Source of the DNA: Bacteroidaceae bacterium
GTDB taxonomy: Bacteria > Bacteroidota > Bacteroidia > Bacteroidales > Bacteroidaceae
DNA length: 44,956 nt
Assembly: GCA_017453465.1 (NCBI GenBank)
Contig: JAFTEV010000078.1
Span: 1-44,956, forward strand
Reading direction: 5' to 3'
Each line of letters starts with the position of its first letter. The first letter of the stretch is position 1. Both the position numbers and the translations under genes were made by a program. Below, in pieces: positions 18,921 through 28,774 of this stretch. Under the pieces are notes generated by a model. The model did no database searches, was not told the DNA's origin, and saw only the letters and a program-made list of their open reading frames with translations.

Positions 18921-20894
18921 TCAATGTGTATCTTCCGCGTTGAGACCTGCATACACAGACTTCGGACAGAATTCAAAATAATTGATAGGCAACTCGGCCT
19001 CTTCATTTTCGATGACCAGCTTGATACGCAGGTAGTATTCCTTATCGGGAGACATGGGCTGCGTGGTAAGAATCTTGCGGTACTTACCATTGTTGGCACG
19101 CAGATTGTTCGCACCACCCTGATTCCAAGAATCCATGTCTTTCATATATCCACGGTTGTGCATGGCCTTGTCGATGGCACGGTTCTCCTCTTCGTCCTCT
19201 ACGTCGGCCACCCAACCAATGCTTGGGTCACCACCCCAGATGCGGAAGTCTATCGGCAAGCCCATAGGCTGCATGTTATCCTTCTCACCGAAATAAATCT
19301 GCACAACGCCACGGTCGTTACCTGCACCGTAAGCAAATCGAACTTCATAGGTGTTGGCTGGCACAGGTGGCAGTTTGAAGGTGATGTCGAACTGACCAAT
19401 CAAATCGACAGCATCGGAATAAGTCGCCATCCACACACCACGTTCACGCAAGGCGAGTCGTGGTGCACGTCCGTGGAAGTCCCAACCTTCTACGGCCTTG
19501 AAGCCTGTGACATGGGTGGTGGTGCCACGAACACCTGCATTGAGAAATTCGGTGGACATGGTAATCACATTCCAGCGAATGCGGTCGTTGAACACCACAT
19601 CGCGAGTCTGGGTGCTGTAGGTAAGCACATCGTCAAGATAATGATAGATACCGTTGAGAGCTTGCTGGTTCAGCGTATCGAGCGGATAGCCAGCAGCCTG
19701 CATATCTGCATCGTGGATTGACTTCATTTCCGTTGGTGTATAGACTTTTACACCACGCACTGAATAGCTGGCTGCCACGCCTTTTCGGTTGATGAACAGA
19801 CCTTCGCTGGGCGACGACATCTTCATAATGGTAGATGGCATCAGCGTCGTGTACCAGTCTGTCGCATCAATCAGATTCGGCATGGAACAAGTCGTTTTGT
19901 AATCAATGCCACTCTCCGAAATAGTGAAGTCGTTAATGGCACCGTAATAAGGCAGCAAGTGATATGCAATGAATCGGTTGAGCGGATTCTTCCTGTTTGT
20001 CCAGTCATCATCATAAAGACCTGCATCCTCAGGATAGGTCTGGTCATAGACCTCCTTGGCGTATGCTTTCAAGTCATCCAGATTGTTGATGCCCTTGGCA
20101 GCAAACACGCTGTTGGGTTCAATCAGAGCCGTAAAACGCTGTACTCGTTTAGGGATGTACTTACAGAGCTTCGTTTCTCCGGTACGGTGGATATAAACGC
20201 CCTTGTTTACCGAGTCTATGCCCACAGTGTAGTCCCCGTATTTTTCCTGATAGGCTGCGATGGAATCGACCAGCCCCGTCAGCGTAAGCGCACTGTAGAA
20301 AAGTGACACACAGGGGTCACCCTCCAGAATTTCGGGCAAATAGAGCTTAGAAGGCTGAATCACCCGGTCGAGCGTGTGAACAACACCGTTCTCAACAGAG
20401 TCGTCGCGTGCAATGAGGCACGAAGACATGTTTACATAATAAACAACACCCGTAGCACTGCTGTCACAAGAAAACGTGAGGAAGCGTTCATTCATGTTAG
20501 CAGTGGGAATGTTGCCATCGGAAAGGTCGGTCGTAAAAAAAGCCTGCTGAATGATGTGGTTCCACGAAAGCGTGTCACACTCGGCTTTGGTCAGTTCGTC
20601 AACACTCGACAATCCGTGCTGAGCAAGATAGGAGTTGACGGCTGAATTGGTGGGTGCAAAGCAGGTATAGCTGCCGTATGTGGCCATCATGCCATACATG
20701 CCTGAACGTTGAAGAATCTTAGTAAACTCACTATAGAGTTCTGGCCGAGCATCAAGATAGTCACTGACCATCTCACCCGTAAAGGTATAGTAGTTCTCTG
20801 CTTCTGGCTCATCGGAACAGCTTGTCACCGTTGTAAAAGTCAACGACAAAGCCAATAGCCATTCGGCCATGATGAATATATTTTTGAGTCTCAT
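18921..20894 (-). CDS. FAS1 (fasciclin)-domain lipoprotein, cassette A distal
   Basis: A 657-residue lipoprotein with lipobox TVTSC (Cys26). FAS1 module 1 spans about 40-180 (YTCFAPTNSAVNSYL, ENGVVHTLDRVIQP). Module 2 spans about 185-430 (FTALIEPNSVFAAKG, NGIYHYLDDVLTY). The C-terminal 220 residues form a beta-rich domain (ANTYEVRFAYGAGNDRGVVQ) reminiscent of carbohydrate-binding sandwiches. The gene starts 6 bp after the SusD stop, so it belongs to the same transcript and probably encodes a surface partner of that SusCD pair. It shares overall layout with the 17044-18717 gene (two FAS1 modules plus a beta domain), so the two could be distant paralogues, one per cassette. Ligand unknown. Confidence 0.85.
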   Translation of the reverse strand: MRLKNIFIMAEWLLALSLTFTTVTSCSDEPEAENYYTFTGEMVSDYLDARPELYSEFTKILQRSGMYGMMATYGSYTCFAPTNSAVNSYLAQHGLSSVDELTKAECDTLSWNHIIQQAFFTTDLSDGNIPTANMNERFLTFSCDSSATGVVYYVNMSSCLIARDDSVENGVVHTLDRVIQPSKLYLPEILEGDPCVSLFYSALTLTGLVDSIAAYQEKYGDYTVGIDSVNKGVYIHRTGETKLCKYIPKRVQRFTALIEPNSVFAAKGINNLDDLKAYAKEVYDQTYPEDAGLYDDDWTNRKNPLNRFIAYHLLPYYGAINDFTISESGIDYKTTCSMPNLIDATDWYTTLMPSTIMKMSSPSEGLFINRKGVAASYSVRGVKVYTPTEMKSIHDADMQAAGYPLDTLNQQALNGIYHYLDDVLTYSTQTRDVVFNDRIRWNVITMSTEFLNAGVRGTTTHVTGFKAVEGWDFHGRAPRLALRERGVWMATYSDAVDLIGQFDITFKLPPVPANTYEVRFAYGAGNDRGVVQIYFGEKDNMQPMGLPIDFRIWGGDPSIGWVADVEDEEENRAIDKAMHNRGYMKDMDSWNQGGANNLRANNGKYRKILTTQPMSPDKEYYLRIKLVIENEEAELPINYFEFCPKSVYAGLNAEDTH

Positions 20895-20900
20895 AATATA

Positions 20901-22595
20901 TTATATGTTTTGTTCTGTTTTATCAGTTTCGTAAGCAGGATTCTGAATGAGGAAGGGGTTCTGCTTGATTTCATCACGATGGTAAGGCCACCAAATGATG
21001 TCCTTAGAAGAGAGTTTCACACGAATGGCTGCAGAATTTTCCTGGAACTTGGGGAGTACCTTTGTAATCATGCGGCTGTTTTCTCCCTCACGGCGACAGA
21101 GTCTGACAAAGTCGAACCAGCGTTTGCCTTCAAACATGAGTTCGCGCTGACGCTCTCCCAAAACAAGGTCTTCCATTGTGCTGCGTGCAATAGCATAATC
21201 ATCGTAAACCAGCAGGTCGGTTGTGGATGTACGCTTGTTGTTAGCACGACGCCAGACTGCCATCACTCCATCAAAGGCGTTCTGGTAGTGCTGGGTTTGT
21301 TCGGCGGTAAGCTGCTGACCCACTTCCACGTTTCCTGCCAATTCCACTTCTGCTTCTGCACGCATCAGAATGACATCGGACAGACGGTAGAGAATCCAGT
21401 TGGCATAGTTGGTAGAACGAGCAGAGGAAGTCACGGTTGGAGCGGCACCCGTCGTCGTACTGGTACGGAACTGTACACGCTGAGCCACGTATTTCTGCAC
21501 ATAGCCCTTGTTGTTGGTTTCCAGTATATTTTCCAGGAATCGGCAATCAGTTTTCCTGAAGTAGTCATTCGTACCTGCGTATGCATTTTCATAGATGAAC
21601 GGAGGCACGCCAATTTGTCCTGTTCTGGAGGATGATGAACCATAAAAGTCACGGACAAAGAGGTTGGAAACCGACTGGTTGCTGACAAAGTTCAGTTCAA
21701 AGATGCTTTCAAAAGAATTGCCCGTGCCAAAGATTTCGGTATAGGCATTACCTGCATAGGAACTACCTGGCTGTGTCTCGGAAACAAGAGGATACCTGCC
21801 ATAGAGTTCCACAGGATAGGTGGTGGGATTCTTTTCCCTTTCCTCTTCGTATTGCAGAATCTTCTGGTCAATCACCTTGTCGCAATTGTCAATGCAAGCC
21901 TGATAGTCGCCTTTCCACAAATACAGGTCGGCTAACAGGGCATAACAAGCATAGCGAGTGATGCGGCAGGTGTTTTCGACGGAATTTTCACCATAACTCT
22001 TCACGGCCTCGTCCTTGACCCGTTCCACATCGGCAATCAAGTTGTCGAGCACTTGGTCAAAAGGCGTTGCGGGAATCTGGTATTGCTGACTGTCGTCTTT
22101 GGAAGGTTCTGTGACGTATGGCACATCGCGGAAAGTGCGAATCAGGTAAAAATAACATAGTGCTCGCAGCGTAGTGGCCTCGGCAATGGTTGCACGCATT
22201 TCTGCTTGGGTGAAGTTGGGATCCTTGGCACTCACTTCGGGAGCATAGTAGATGACTGTGTTGCAGCGGTTAATGCACTGATAGAAGCTGGACCAATTGG
22301 CAAAGCGGTTGGTCTCCAGCAAGTTTTCCTTAAATATCTGATTCAGGTCGTTGTTGGTTCCCGACCCACTCTGCATATTGTCGGAGCGGGCTTCTCCCCA
22401 AATGGCCATGCGCTGGATGCAGTCTGCACTTTCCAGCTGTGCATAGCAGGAGTTGAGCACACTCATCACGTCGGCCTTCTCTGTCCAGTAATTTTCAAGT
22501 ACAATATCGTTCAGCGGTTCGATACTGAGGAAGCCATTACAACCCGACAGAGCAGCTGCAACGGACGCTATCAAAATATATCTAAGTCTTTTCAT
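20901..22595 (-). CDS. SusD-like outer-membrane glycan-binding lipoprotein (first pair)
   Basis: A 564-residue RagB/SusD family lipoprotein with lipobox ALSGC (Cys19) followed by NGFLSIEPLNDIV, the usual SusD N-terminus. TPR-like helices (ATTLRALCYFYLIRTFRDVP, LLADLYLWKGDYQACIDN) and the C-terminal GERQRELMFEGKRWFDFVRL block are canonical. It is encoded 15 bp after its SusC partner and would bind xylan-derived chains at the cell surface. It is only distantly similar to the other SusD here, so the two pairs probably handle different chain lengths or decorations rather than being a recent duplication. Confidence 0.95.
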   Translation of the reverse strand: MKRLRYILIASVAAALSGCNGFLSIEPLNDIVLENYWTEKADVMSVLNSCYAQLESADCIQRMAIWGEARSDNMQSGSGTNNDLNQIFKENLLETNRFANWSSFYQCINRCNTVIYYAPEVSAKDPNFTQAEMRATIAEATTLRALCYFYLIRTFRDVPYVTEPSKDDSQQYQIPATPFDQVLDNLIADVERVKDEAVKSYGENSVENTCRITRYACYALLADLYLWKGDYQACIDNCDKVIDQKILQYEEEREKNPTTYPVELYGRYPLVSETQPGSSYAGNAYTEIFGTGNSFESIFELNFVSNQSVSNLFVRDFYGSSSSRTGQIGVPPFIYENAYAGTNDYFRKTDCRFLENILETNNKGYVQKYVAQRVQFRTSTTTGAAPTVTSSARSTNYANWILYRLSDVILMRAEAEVELAGNVEVGQQLTAEQTQHYQNAFDGVMAVWRRANNKRTSTTDLLVYDDYAIARSTMEDLVLGERQRELMFEGKRWFDFVRLCRREGENSRMITKVLPKFQENSAAIRVKLSSKDIIWWPYHRDEIKQNPFLIQNPAYETDKTEQNI

Positions 22596-22610
22596 AGGGA
22601 TGCGAAGTTT

Positions 22611-25600
22611 TTAGAATTGTACTGTTACACCGAATGTAAAGCTACGGGCATTAGGCGTGCGGGCATTGTCGGTTGTCACACCGTAGCCACCATAGCCAAC
22701 TTCTGGGTCTGCACCGCTATATTTGGTAAGGCAGAAGAGGTTGTTGCCCGACAGGTAGAGGCTAAGTGTGCTGAGTCCTATCTGCTTCAGCAGTTTCGGG
22801 TCGAAGGAGTAGCTGAGCTGTGCGTAGTTCAGTCGCATGAAAGAGCCGTCCTCAATGAAGCGGTCGGAACCGAGCCAGTTGTAGCCGCTCTTGTGGAGTG
22901 CGCGTGGGAGTTCTGCGTTGTCACCCTCGCAACGCCAACGCCAGTTGACGGCTGCGCTCTGATTGTTGTTGGTGTACATGCTTTCTGCATTCATGCGGGC
23001 TGCATTGATAATCTTGTTGCCCACACGGAAGTTGAACTGACAGTTGAGTTGCCAACGTCCGTACTGGAACTTCATGCCCCATCCACCTGTTACCTTTGGC
23101 AGTGAACTGCCCAGATAGACGATGTCGAGTTCATTGATTTGTCCGTCGTGGTTGATGTCCTCGTAGCGGGAATCGCCTCCCTTGAACTCGTAGATGTAGC
23201 TCTGGTTGTCGCTGTCGTAACAGAAGACCATCGGCACAGTGAATCCGTTCTTGTCAACAATCACATTGTCGTTGGCATCGCGAGCGACGGGCGCATTAGG
23301 TCCACTGACTCCAGGCACTTCTACTTCGGAGTATTTGGAGTACTGGTAAACCCCCTTGTAGCGGAAGCCGTACATACTGCCAAACGCATTGTTCAGTTGC
23401 ACACGGGTAAGATAGGAACCGTTGTTCTTGTTGAATTCGCTATTGAGCGATGCAAGCACAGTTTCATCCATCTTCGTGATTTCGTTTTTGTTGTTGGCAA
23501 ACGAAACGTTGAAGCCCCACGAGAACTTGCCTTTCTTGATAATCTGATTGCCGTTGAGATTGAATTCCCAACCGTTGTTGCGCATGTTGCCGACGTTCTG
23601 GTAGGCGAGTGCGGTGAAACCCGAAGAGGTGGGGATGCGGCGGTTCATCATGAGCAGGTCACTGGTCATCTGTGTATAGATGTTGAAGTCGGCAGTGAGT
23701 TTGTTGTCGAAGAATCCGAGGTCGAAACCTACGTTCCAGGTTTCTTTTTCTTCCCACTTGAGGGAACCCAGACGGATATTGCTGGGGTACATGGAGGAGC
23801 CACGGTTGTAGGCATCGCCAGCCGAGTACTTGGAAAAATAGAGGTATTCACCGTTTGGCTGGTTGCCCACCTTACCCCAACCTGGACGAATGGAGAGCAT
23901 GGAGAGCCAGGTAAGTTTCTGCATCCAGGGTTCGTCGCTCACGTTCCAGCGGAAGGACAGGGCCGGGAAGTTTCCCCAGCGGCTGTCGTCACCAAACTTG
24001 GTGCTGCCGTCGCGACGAATGGAGAAGTCGGCAATGTAGCGACCCTTGTAGGCATAGTGGGCAGAGAAGGTGAGATAGACGGAACGCCACTGGCCAGCCC
24101 CTGTGGAGAGTCCCGAAACCACGCCGTCGGCAGTAGTCAAAGTGATGGTTCCTGAGGGTAGACCAAAGATTTTGCTGCCTGTCGATTTGGACGAGCCATC
24201 GGTCAGCTGGAATTGTGCCATGGCCATGAAGCTGTGGTCTTCGTTGTTGAAGTGAGGCGTGAAGGTCAGGCGGTGGGTAGTGGTCACAGCCATGCTCTTG
24301 TGGGCATCGGCTGAAGAAGCGTTGTTCTGGGTGCTTGACCATCCTGAAGTGACGAGGCTGGAGGGGTAGAAGGTGTCGTTGTACTTATTAAAGATGTTGA
24401 AAAGAATCTTACCTTCATATTTCAGCTGGTGCTGGTCGGCTTCGGTACCCAGCAGGTTGTAGTGCAGCTGAAATTCTGGCTGAATCTGATAAGTAGATTC
24501 GTCGTTCTTGGCTTGCTTGGCCAGGGCAACAGGGTTGACATACTTATATTGGTCTTCCTTCAGTTCGTCGGAACAGGTGTTGAGCATGTGGTAGTAATCG
24601 GGAAGGTCGTTACCAAGGGCATCTTGCTCGTAGATGGAGAGGTTGGGCATCTTCTGATAAGCAATGCCGAGCAAATCTTGGTTGATGATGCTGCCGTCGC
24701 GGTAGTTCTTCTTGTTGTTGGTGTAGGTCATGTTGAAGTTCGTCACAATCTTGATGCGGTCGCTGACGAAGTAGTCGAGGGCTACACGGGTTGTAAAGCG
24801 GTCGAGGCGTTGCTCAATGACGGTACCCGTCTGGTGGTCGTAACCGCCGGAGATGCGGAAGTTGGCTTTTTCGCCACCGCCCGAAATACTGATGTAGTGC
24901 TTCTGCAACCAGCCTGTCTTGGTGATAGCACTGCGCCAGTCTGTGTTGTTGTTGTACATTTCGTATTCGTTCCACGACTTGTCGTAGTTGAATTCGCGAA
25001 TGTTGGAGGAGGCATCACTGAGGTTGGGGTTGTAGTAGGCCTCCTTCATGAGCATGGTGTACTGGTCACCGTCGAGCAACGGAATACCCTTGGGCTGGAA
25101 CGTGCCAGTGAGGCGGAAGGAGTATTGCACTTTGGTTTTACCCCTTGCACCACGCTTGGTCTTAATCTCGATGACACCATTGGCTCCCTGCGAACCCCAG
25201 ATAGCTGTACCTGCAGCGTCCTTGAGGACGGAGATGGAGGCGATGTCGTCGGGGTTGACGTTGAGGAGTTCGGCAAACTGGTCTTCGGTGGCGTTGGCGT
25301 AGTCGAAGTTGCTGTTGTGGTCACTCTCGAAGATGTTGCCATCGACCACGATGAGGGGTTCGCTACTGCCGTTGATGGAGCTGACACCACGCAGACGCAT
25401 ACTGGTGCCTGAACCGAGGTTACCGCTGTTGCTGACGATGTCGAGACCAGAGATACGGCCTTGCAGGGCTTCATCGATGCTGGTGACGGGCAGGCCCTCA
25501 AATTCCTTTGCATCAATGGTCTGGTGGGCAATAGAAAGCTCCCTTTCAGGAATGGCGAGACCACTGGCTGGGATGACGCGCTTTGACTTGACGACGACTT

Positions 25601-25919
25601 CTTGCAGCTGGGTGGCACTCTTCAGCACAATCTTGTAGCTGGTACCCTTGATGGGGATGATTTTAGTTTCGCAGCCGATGTAAGAGATTCTCAGCCTGTG
25701 CTTGGGGTCAACTATCTTGAAGGAGAAGTTGCCGTTGATGTCGGTAACGGCATGTGCCACGATACGGTTGGCTTTGTCTATCTCGACCACGTTGCACGCC
25801 ATGAGCGGTTCCAGGTCATCGGACACCGTACCATGAATCATAGTCCCTGCTGTCTGGGCCAGAAGGCTCAATGGCATGAGGGAGAATGTGAGTATGAGTA
25901 GGATGTGTTTTGGTTTCAT
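22611..25919 (-). CDS. SusC-like TonB-dependent outer-membrane transporter (first pair)
   Basis: A 1102-residue protein from the ATG at 25919, chosen because MKPKHILLILTFSLMPLS with cleavage at LLAQ is a clean signal peptide. The open frame extends further upstream only through an octamer repeat. A carboxypeptidase-D regulatory domain (about 28-100, IHGTVSDDLEPLMACNVV) is followed by a plug domain with GLAIPERELSIAHQTIDAK and VLKDAAGTAIWGSQGANGV, then the barrel ending RSFTFGVTVQF. It would import xylan oligosaccharides with the SusD encoded next. A 139-bp repeat-filled leader separates it from the FAS1 gene upstream. Confidence 0.95.
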   Translation of the reverse strand: MKPKHILLILTFSLMPLSLLAQTAGTMIHGTVSDDLEPLMACNVVEIDKANRIVAHAVTDINGNFSFKIVDPKHRLRISYIGCETKIIPIKGTSYKIVLKSATQLQEVVVKSKRVIPASGLAIPERELSIAHQTIDAKEFEGLPVTSIDEALQGRISGLDIVSNSGNLGSGTSMRLRGVSSINGSSEPLIVVDGNIFESDHNSNFDYANATEDQFAELLNVNPDDIASISVLKDAAGTAIWGSQGANGVIEIKTKRGARGKTKVQYSFRLTGTFQPKGIPLLDGDQYTMLMKEAYYNPNLSDASSNIREFNYDKSWNEYEMYNNNTDWRSAITKTGWLQKHYISISGGGEKANFRISGGYDHQTGTVIEQRLDRFTTRVALDYFVSDRIKIVTNFNMTYTNNKKNYRDGSIINQDLLGIAYQKMPNLSIYEQDALGNDLPDYYHMLNTCSDELKEDQYKYVNPVALAKQAKNDESTYQIQPEFQLHYNLLGTEADQHQLKYEGKILFNIFNKYNDTFYPSSLVTSGWSSTQNNASSADAHKSMAVTTTHRLTFTPHFNNEDHSFMAMAQFQLTDGSSKSTGSKIFGLPSGTITLTTADGVVSGLSTGAGQWRSVYLTFSAHYAYKGRYIADFSIRRDGSTKFGDDSRWGNFPALSFRWNVSDEPWMQKLTWLSMLSIRPGWGKVGNQPNGEYLYFSKYSAGDAYNRGSSMYPSNIRLGSLKWEEKETWNVGFDLGFFDNKLTADFNIYTQMTSDLLMMNRRIPTSSGFTALAYQNVGNMRNNGWEFNLNGNQIIKKGKFSWGFNVSFANNKNEITKMDETVLASLNSEFNKNNGSYLTRVQLNNAFGSMYGFRYKGVYQYSKYSEVEVPGVSGPNAPVARDANDNVIVDKNGFTVPMVFCYDSDNQSYIYEFKGGDSRYEDINHDGQINELDIVYLGSSLPKVTGGWGMKFQYGRWQLNCQFNFRVGNKIINAARMNAESMYTNNNQSAAVNWRWRCEGDNAELPRALHKSGYNWLGSDRFIEDGSFMRLNYAQLSYSFDPKLLKQIGLSTLSLYLSGNNLFCLTKYSGADPEVGYGGYGVTTDNARTPNARSFTFGVTVQF

Positions 25920-25952
25920 AACTAATTGAACAATTGGACAATTTACAATTTT

Positions 25953-26063
25953 GCGGTTATACGGTTGTGCGGTTTTACGGTTGGGCGGTTGTGCGGTTAT
26001 ACGGTTGATACTCAAATTGTGAATTGTTAATTGTGAATTGTTAATTGTGAATTATTAATTATT
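25953..26063. repeat. Octamer array and heptamer array between FAS1 gene and susC-like gene
   Basis: Seven octamers of the form RCGGTTNN (25953-26008) are followed by seven heptamers of the AATTGTG/AATTGTT/AATTATT type (26015-26063). The last heptamer overlaps the stop codon of the FAS1 gene at 26059. They lie in the leader of the first susC-like gene. The octamer is the same family as that inside the second susC-like gene. Confidence 0.8.
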
Positions 26064-28629
26064 TATACTGTAAGGTTCCGTCTATCTGGTGAATCACAGC
26101 GAAGGAGGACGTGTAGAGGTTGTGGGCCTGTGCAGCGTCGGGGGTGTCGTACTGATATTCGCGTGCCATGATGTTGTAGAGGCCGCCATCAGTCACCACT
26201 TTGTGCGTGTTGCCCTTGGCATCGGTGACTTGCAGGTCGGTGCCAGTCTGGTTGACACGGAGCTTGTAGTATTGCAGGTTGCCGTCTTCCACCTTGTAGG
26301 CCGAGGTTTCAAATTCGCCTGAGTTGGGTCGCTCGCCAATGTAGAAGGCATTGTCCTGAATGTGGTACTTGAGGAAGTTTTCAATCTCCAGCTGGAGGCT
26401 GTCACGTCGCTCTTCGTCGGTTTCGTTCTCCACTTCTTCCCAGGTGGGCAGCTTGCCAGCGGATTGCAGATCTTCGATGGCTTTGTTGGTGGGGACATAG
26501 ACGGTGTATTTGAAGGTATTGAAGAGCGAAATATTGGGGGAAGGGCAACCGTGTTCATCGGAACCAATGACGTGCTTGGTTTCCAGATAGGGTGAACTCT
26601 GGAGAAGTTCGCGGAAGACACGGAATTCTTCGTGTTCTTCAAGAATGTCGAAGACCGACTTGCGTGCTGTCATAATAGGTTCGGGCAGCACAGTGCTGGC
26701 CGTGTTGAGGGTGTCGAGAATGTAGGTTTTTCCGTTACCCACATCGGAAAAGTCGTGTACGGCAGTGATGCGGAGCTTCTTGCCTGTCTCCAGCTGGTAG
26801 CCGCCCTGCACGGTCATGCCATCTTTGCCGCTGAGGGCGTTTTCCACCTTGATAACACTGCCGCCCTTGGAGGTGTAGTAGGTGTTGCCGTCTTCCACAT
26901 TACCTATTATAATATGTGTATCCAGAATATCTTCGAGACGGTCGAGAATCTGAGTGTAGGATGCTTCGCCCAGCGAGTCGCCAACAAGCCCAGACTCCGT
27001 GTCGTATTCCCAGATAGCAGCACGCACCTTATCTACTTTTTCGGCTGCATCGGGCTTGTAGTGGAAACGGAAGAGCTGTGTAGTAGTCTTGCCGAAGGAA
27101 CAGGGGTCAACGTAGTAGAGAAGTGCATCGTTGCGAGGAATGAAAAAACTGTAGTAAGAGTTCTGCGAGGTAAGATAGACATTGAAGCCCAGCTGTTCAA
27201 TGCCCCAGTTGAGCACGTCCATGGTTTCGTTGATGAGGACCGGGAAGGAGACGGAGATGTAGGCAACGGGATTGAACACTTTGTTGGTGACATAGACGGC
27301 ACCATTACAACACATCTGCACGCGGTCCACATCCTTGGTCTCAATACCCAGTTCGTCGTTGGCATCGTTGAGTACCTGATCAAACTTGCTGGGCACGCTC
27401 ATCACAAAGCTGTTGAGCATGTTGACGTTTATCATCTTGGAAACGACATTGTCGGGCACGTTGTCCCAGGAACCATAGCGTTCCTTCAGCGGCTTGCCTG
27501 CGCCTTCGTTCCAATAGTGGTCAAGTGCTTCGTTGGTGGGCACAAGCATCACGCCCATGTTTTCCTGCACGGCTACGTTGGTGGCGGTGCTGGCTGTGGT
27601 TTCAGAATAGAACTGGTTCCACCCTGGGTCGAACTTCAACTGGCCGTTGACAGCCCCTCCTGCAGGAGTGTTTTCAAGCTCACCGCCGTTGCTGCGGATG
27701 GAGAAATAGCGTTTCTGGAAAAGAGAATCGACGGGGGCATTGGGATTCAAACGGTTGTATTCGTCTGTGGCTGTTTTGCCCACGTAATAGGGGGCGCAGA
27801 AGCGGTTCATCAGCTTGGCAAACTGACTCAGCTCTGCAGTCTGTGTCACATACTGAGCCATGTTGGGCTGCGGCAGTGTGACTTCGGCCATTTCGTGAAC
27901 GAAGCCGTTGGAGCACTTCACGTTCTGGTTAATCATCTTCACACCGTTCACGTGTGCATCGCCAGGTGTGCGTTGGTCAGCATAATTATTAAGGAAGTCG
28001 CAGTCTGCATTCGTAATCAGTTTGTTTTGCAGAAACTGTTCGATGAAGTGCACCATGGGCGGTGCAGTAAAGTCGTTGGCACAAGCAATGGACTTACTGT
28101 TGTCGCGGTAGTATTGCCAGTAAGGGGTTTGTGGCATCTGGTCGGGCGACATAACGGGGATGCTGTCATACTCCGAGGAAGCCGTCAGACGGCGCATACA
28201 GTCTCCCTCTGTGGGTCCTTCCGAGCTGGACAGGTAGGCCACCTGGCAGGCATTGTTAATCATGCTGCCATAGAGCAGGAGCTTCTTCTGAGCGTCTGTC
28301 AGGTCTTCATACTTCGACACACCCCAGGTGTTGTTCTGGTAGAAGCGTTGGAAAGCTTCATCGTCGGCAACGAACAGCGTCTTGCTACCCGTCTTGGCAA
28401 GCACCTCGTTATACCTCAAATCGTCAATCAGCCTTACCGTCTGGGTAAATCTGCCTTCGGACTGGAGATAATCATAGATGCTTGAGCCTAACCAATCGGG
28501 AGTCTTCTCCGCCAAATCGTAACCGTCGGAACAGGATGTCATCAGGCCAGACAGCAGTGCTGCACCAGCCAGCATCCTAGTTCCAAGGCATCGCAAAGTT
28601 CGCGATGATGTTTCAGGCTTTAGTTTCAT
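26059..28629 (-). CDS. Large FAS1 (fasciclin)-repeat lipoprotein, cassette A proximal
   Basis: An 856-residue lipoprotein (lipobox LMTSC, Cys33). About four FAS1-like modules can be followed: residues about 50-245 (TLFVADDEAFQRFY, CSNGFVHEMAEVT), 255-470 (VMLVPTNEALDHYW, CNGAVYVTNKVF), 475-660 (YYSFFIPRNDALLYY) and 680-850 (YTVYVPTNKAIEDL, DGGLYNIMAREY). It is the first gene of the long operon, preceded by a -7 box at 28668-28675. It would probably be displayed on the cell surface as a glycan-binding or spacer protein of the SusCD apparatus; this is inference from position. FAS1 modules usually mediate adhesion, so a role in attaching cells to plant fibre is an alternative. Confidence 0.85.
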   Translation of the reverse strand: MKLKPETSSRTLRCLGTRMLAGAALLSGLMTSCSDGYDLAEKTPDWLGSSIYDYLQSEGRFTQTVRLIDDLRYNEVLAKTGSKTLFVADDEAFQRFYQNNTWGVSKYEDLTDAQKKLLLYGSMINNACQVAYLSSSEGPTEGDCMRRLTASSEYDSIPVMSPDQMPQTPYWQYYRDNSKSIACANDFTAPPMVHFIEQFLQNKLITNADCDFLNNYADQRTPGDAHVNGVKMINQNVKCSNGFVHEMAEVTLPQPNMAQYVTQTAELSQFAKLMNRFCAPYYVGKTATDEYNRLNPNAPVDSLFQKRYFSIRSNGGELENTPAGGAVNGQLKFDPGWNQFYSETTASTATNVAVQENMGVMLVPTNEALDHYWNEGAGKPLKERYGSWDNVPDNVVSKMINVNMLNSFVMSVPSKFDQVLNDANDELGIETKDVDRVQMCCNGAVYVTNKVFNPVAYISVSFPVLINETMDVLNWGIEQLGFNVYLTSQNSYYSFFIPRNDALLYYVDPCSFGKTTTQLFRFHYKPDAAEKVDKVRAAIWEYDTESGLVGDSLGEASYTQILDRLEDILDTHIIIGNVEDGNTYYTSKGGSVIKVENALSGKDGMTVQGGYQLETGKKLRITAVHDFSDVGNGKTYILDTLNTASTVLPEPIMTARKSVFDILEEHEEFRVFRELLQSSPYLETKHVIGSDEHGCPSPNISLFNTFKYTVYVPTNKAIEDLQSAGKLPTWEEVENETDEERRDSLQLEIENFLKYHIQDNAFYIGERPNSGEFETSAYKVEDGNLQYYKLRVNQTGTDLQVTDAKGNTHKVVTDGGLYNIMAREYQYDTPDAAQAHNLYTSSFAVIHQIDGTLQYK

Positions 28630-28667
28630 CTTGAGAATAAATATTTTGTTTTTTTAGTTTTATGCTG

Positions 28668-28675
28668 CAAAATTA
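28668..28675 (-). promoter_or_regulatory. -7 promoter box for the FAS1-SusCD operon
   Basis: The minus strand reads TAATTTTG, matching TAnnTTTG, 39 bp upstream of the FAS1 ATG. A TTTG lies 22 bp further upstream, a longer spacer than usual. Confidence 0.55.
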
Positions 28676-28702
28676 TGGTTTTTTAATAGCTTACACACAA
28701 AA

Positions 28703-28738
28703 AAGATGTAACACGAACATTTGCTCATGTTACATCTT
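28703..28738 (-). terminator. Terminator after the GPH-GH43 operon
   Basis: AAGATGTAACA (28703-28713) is perfectly complementary to TGTTACATCTT (28728-28738). On the minus strand the stem is followed by a TTTT run. It sits about 150 bp past the GH43 stop and just upstream of the next operon's promoter. Confidence 0.7.
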
Positions 28739-28774
28739 TACTTTGGGAAGTGAAAAGAGGAAGATTGAATATTG

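Noticed and set aside
25920-26015. Upstream extension of the first susC-like gene by 32 codons
   Set aside because: It would be encoded by the octamer repeat and would bury the signal peptide. The ATG at 25919 gives a normal export signal.
26632-28485. 617-codon open frame opposite the large FAS1 gene
   Set aside because: Antisense shadow with no family motif; the minus-strand frame has a lipobox and FAS1 blocks.
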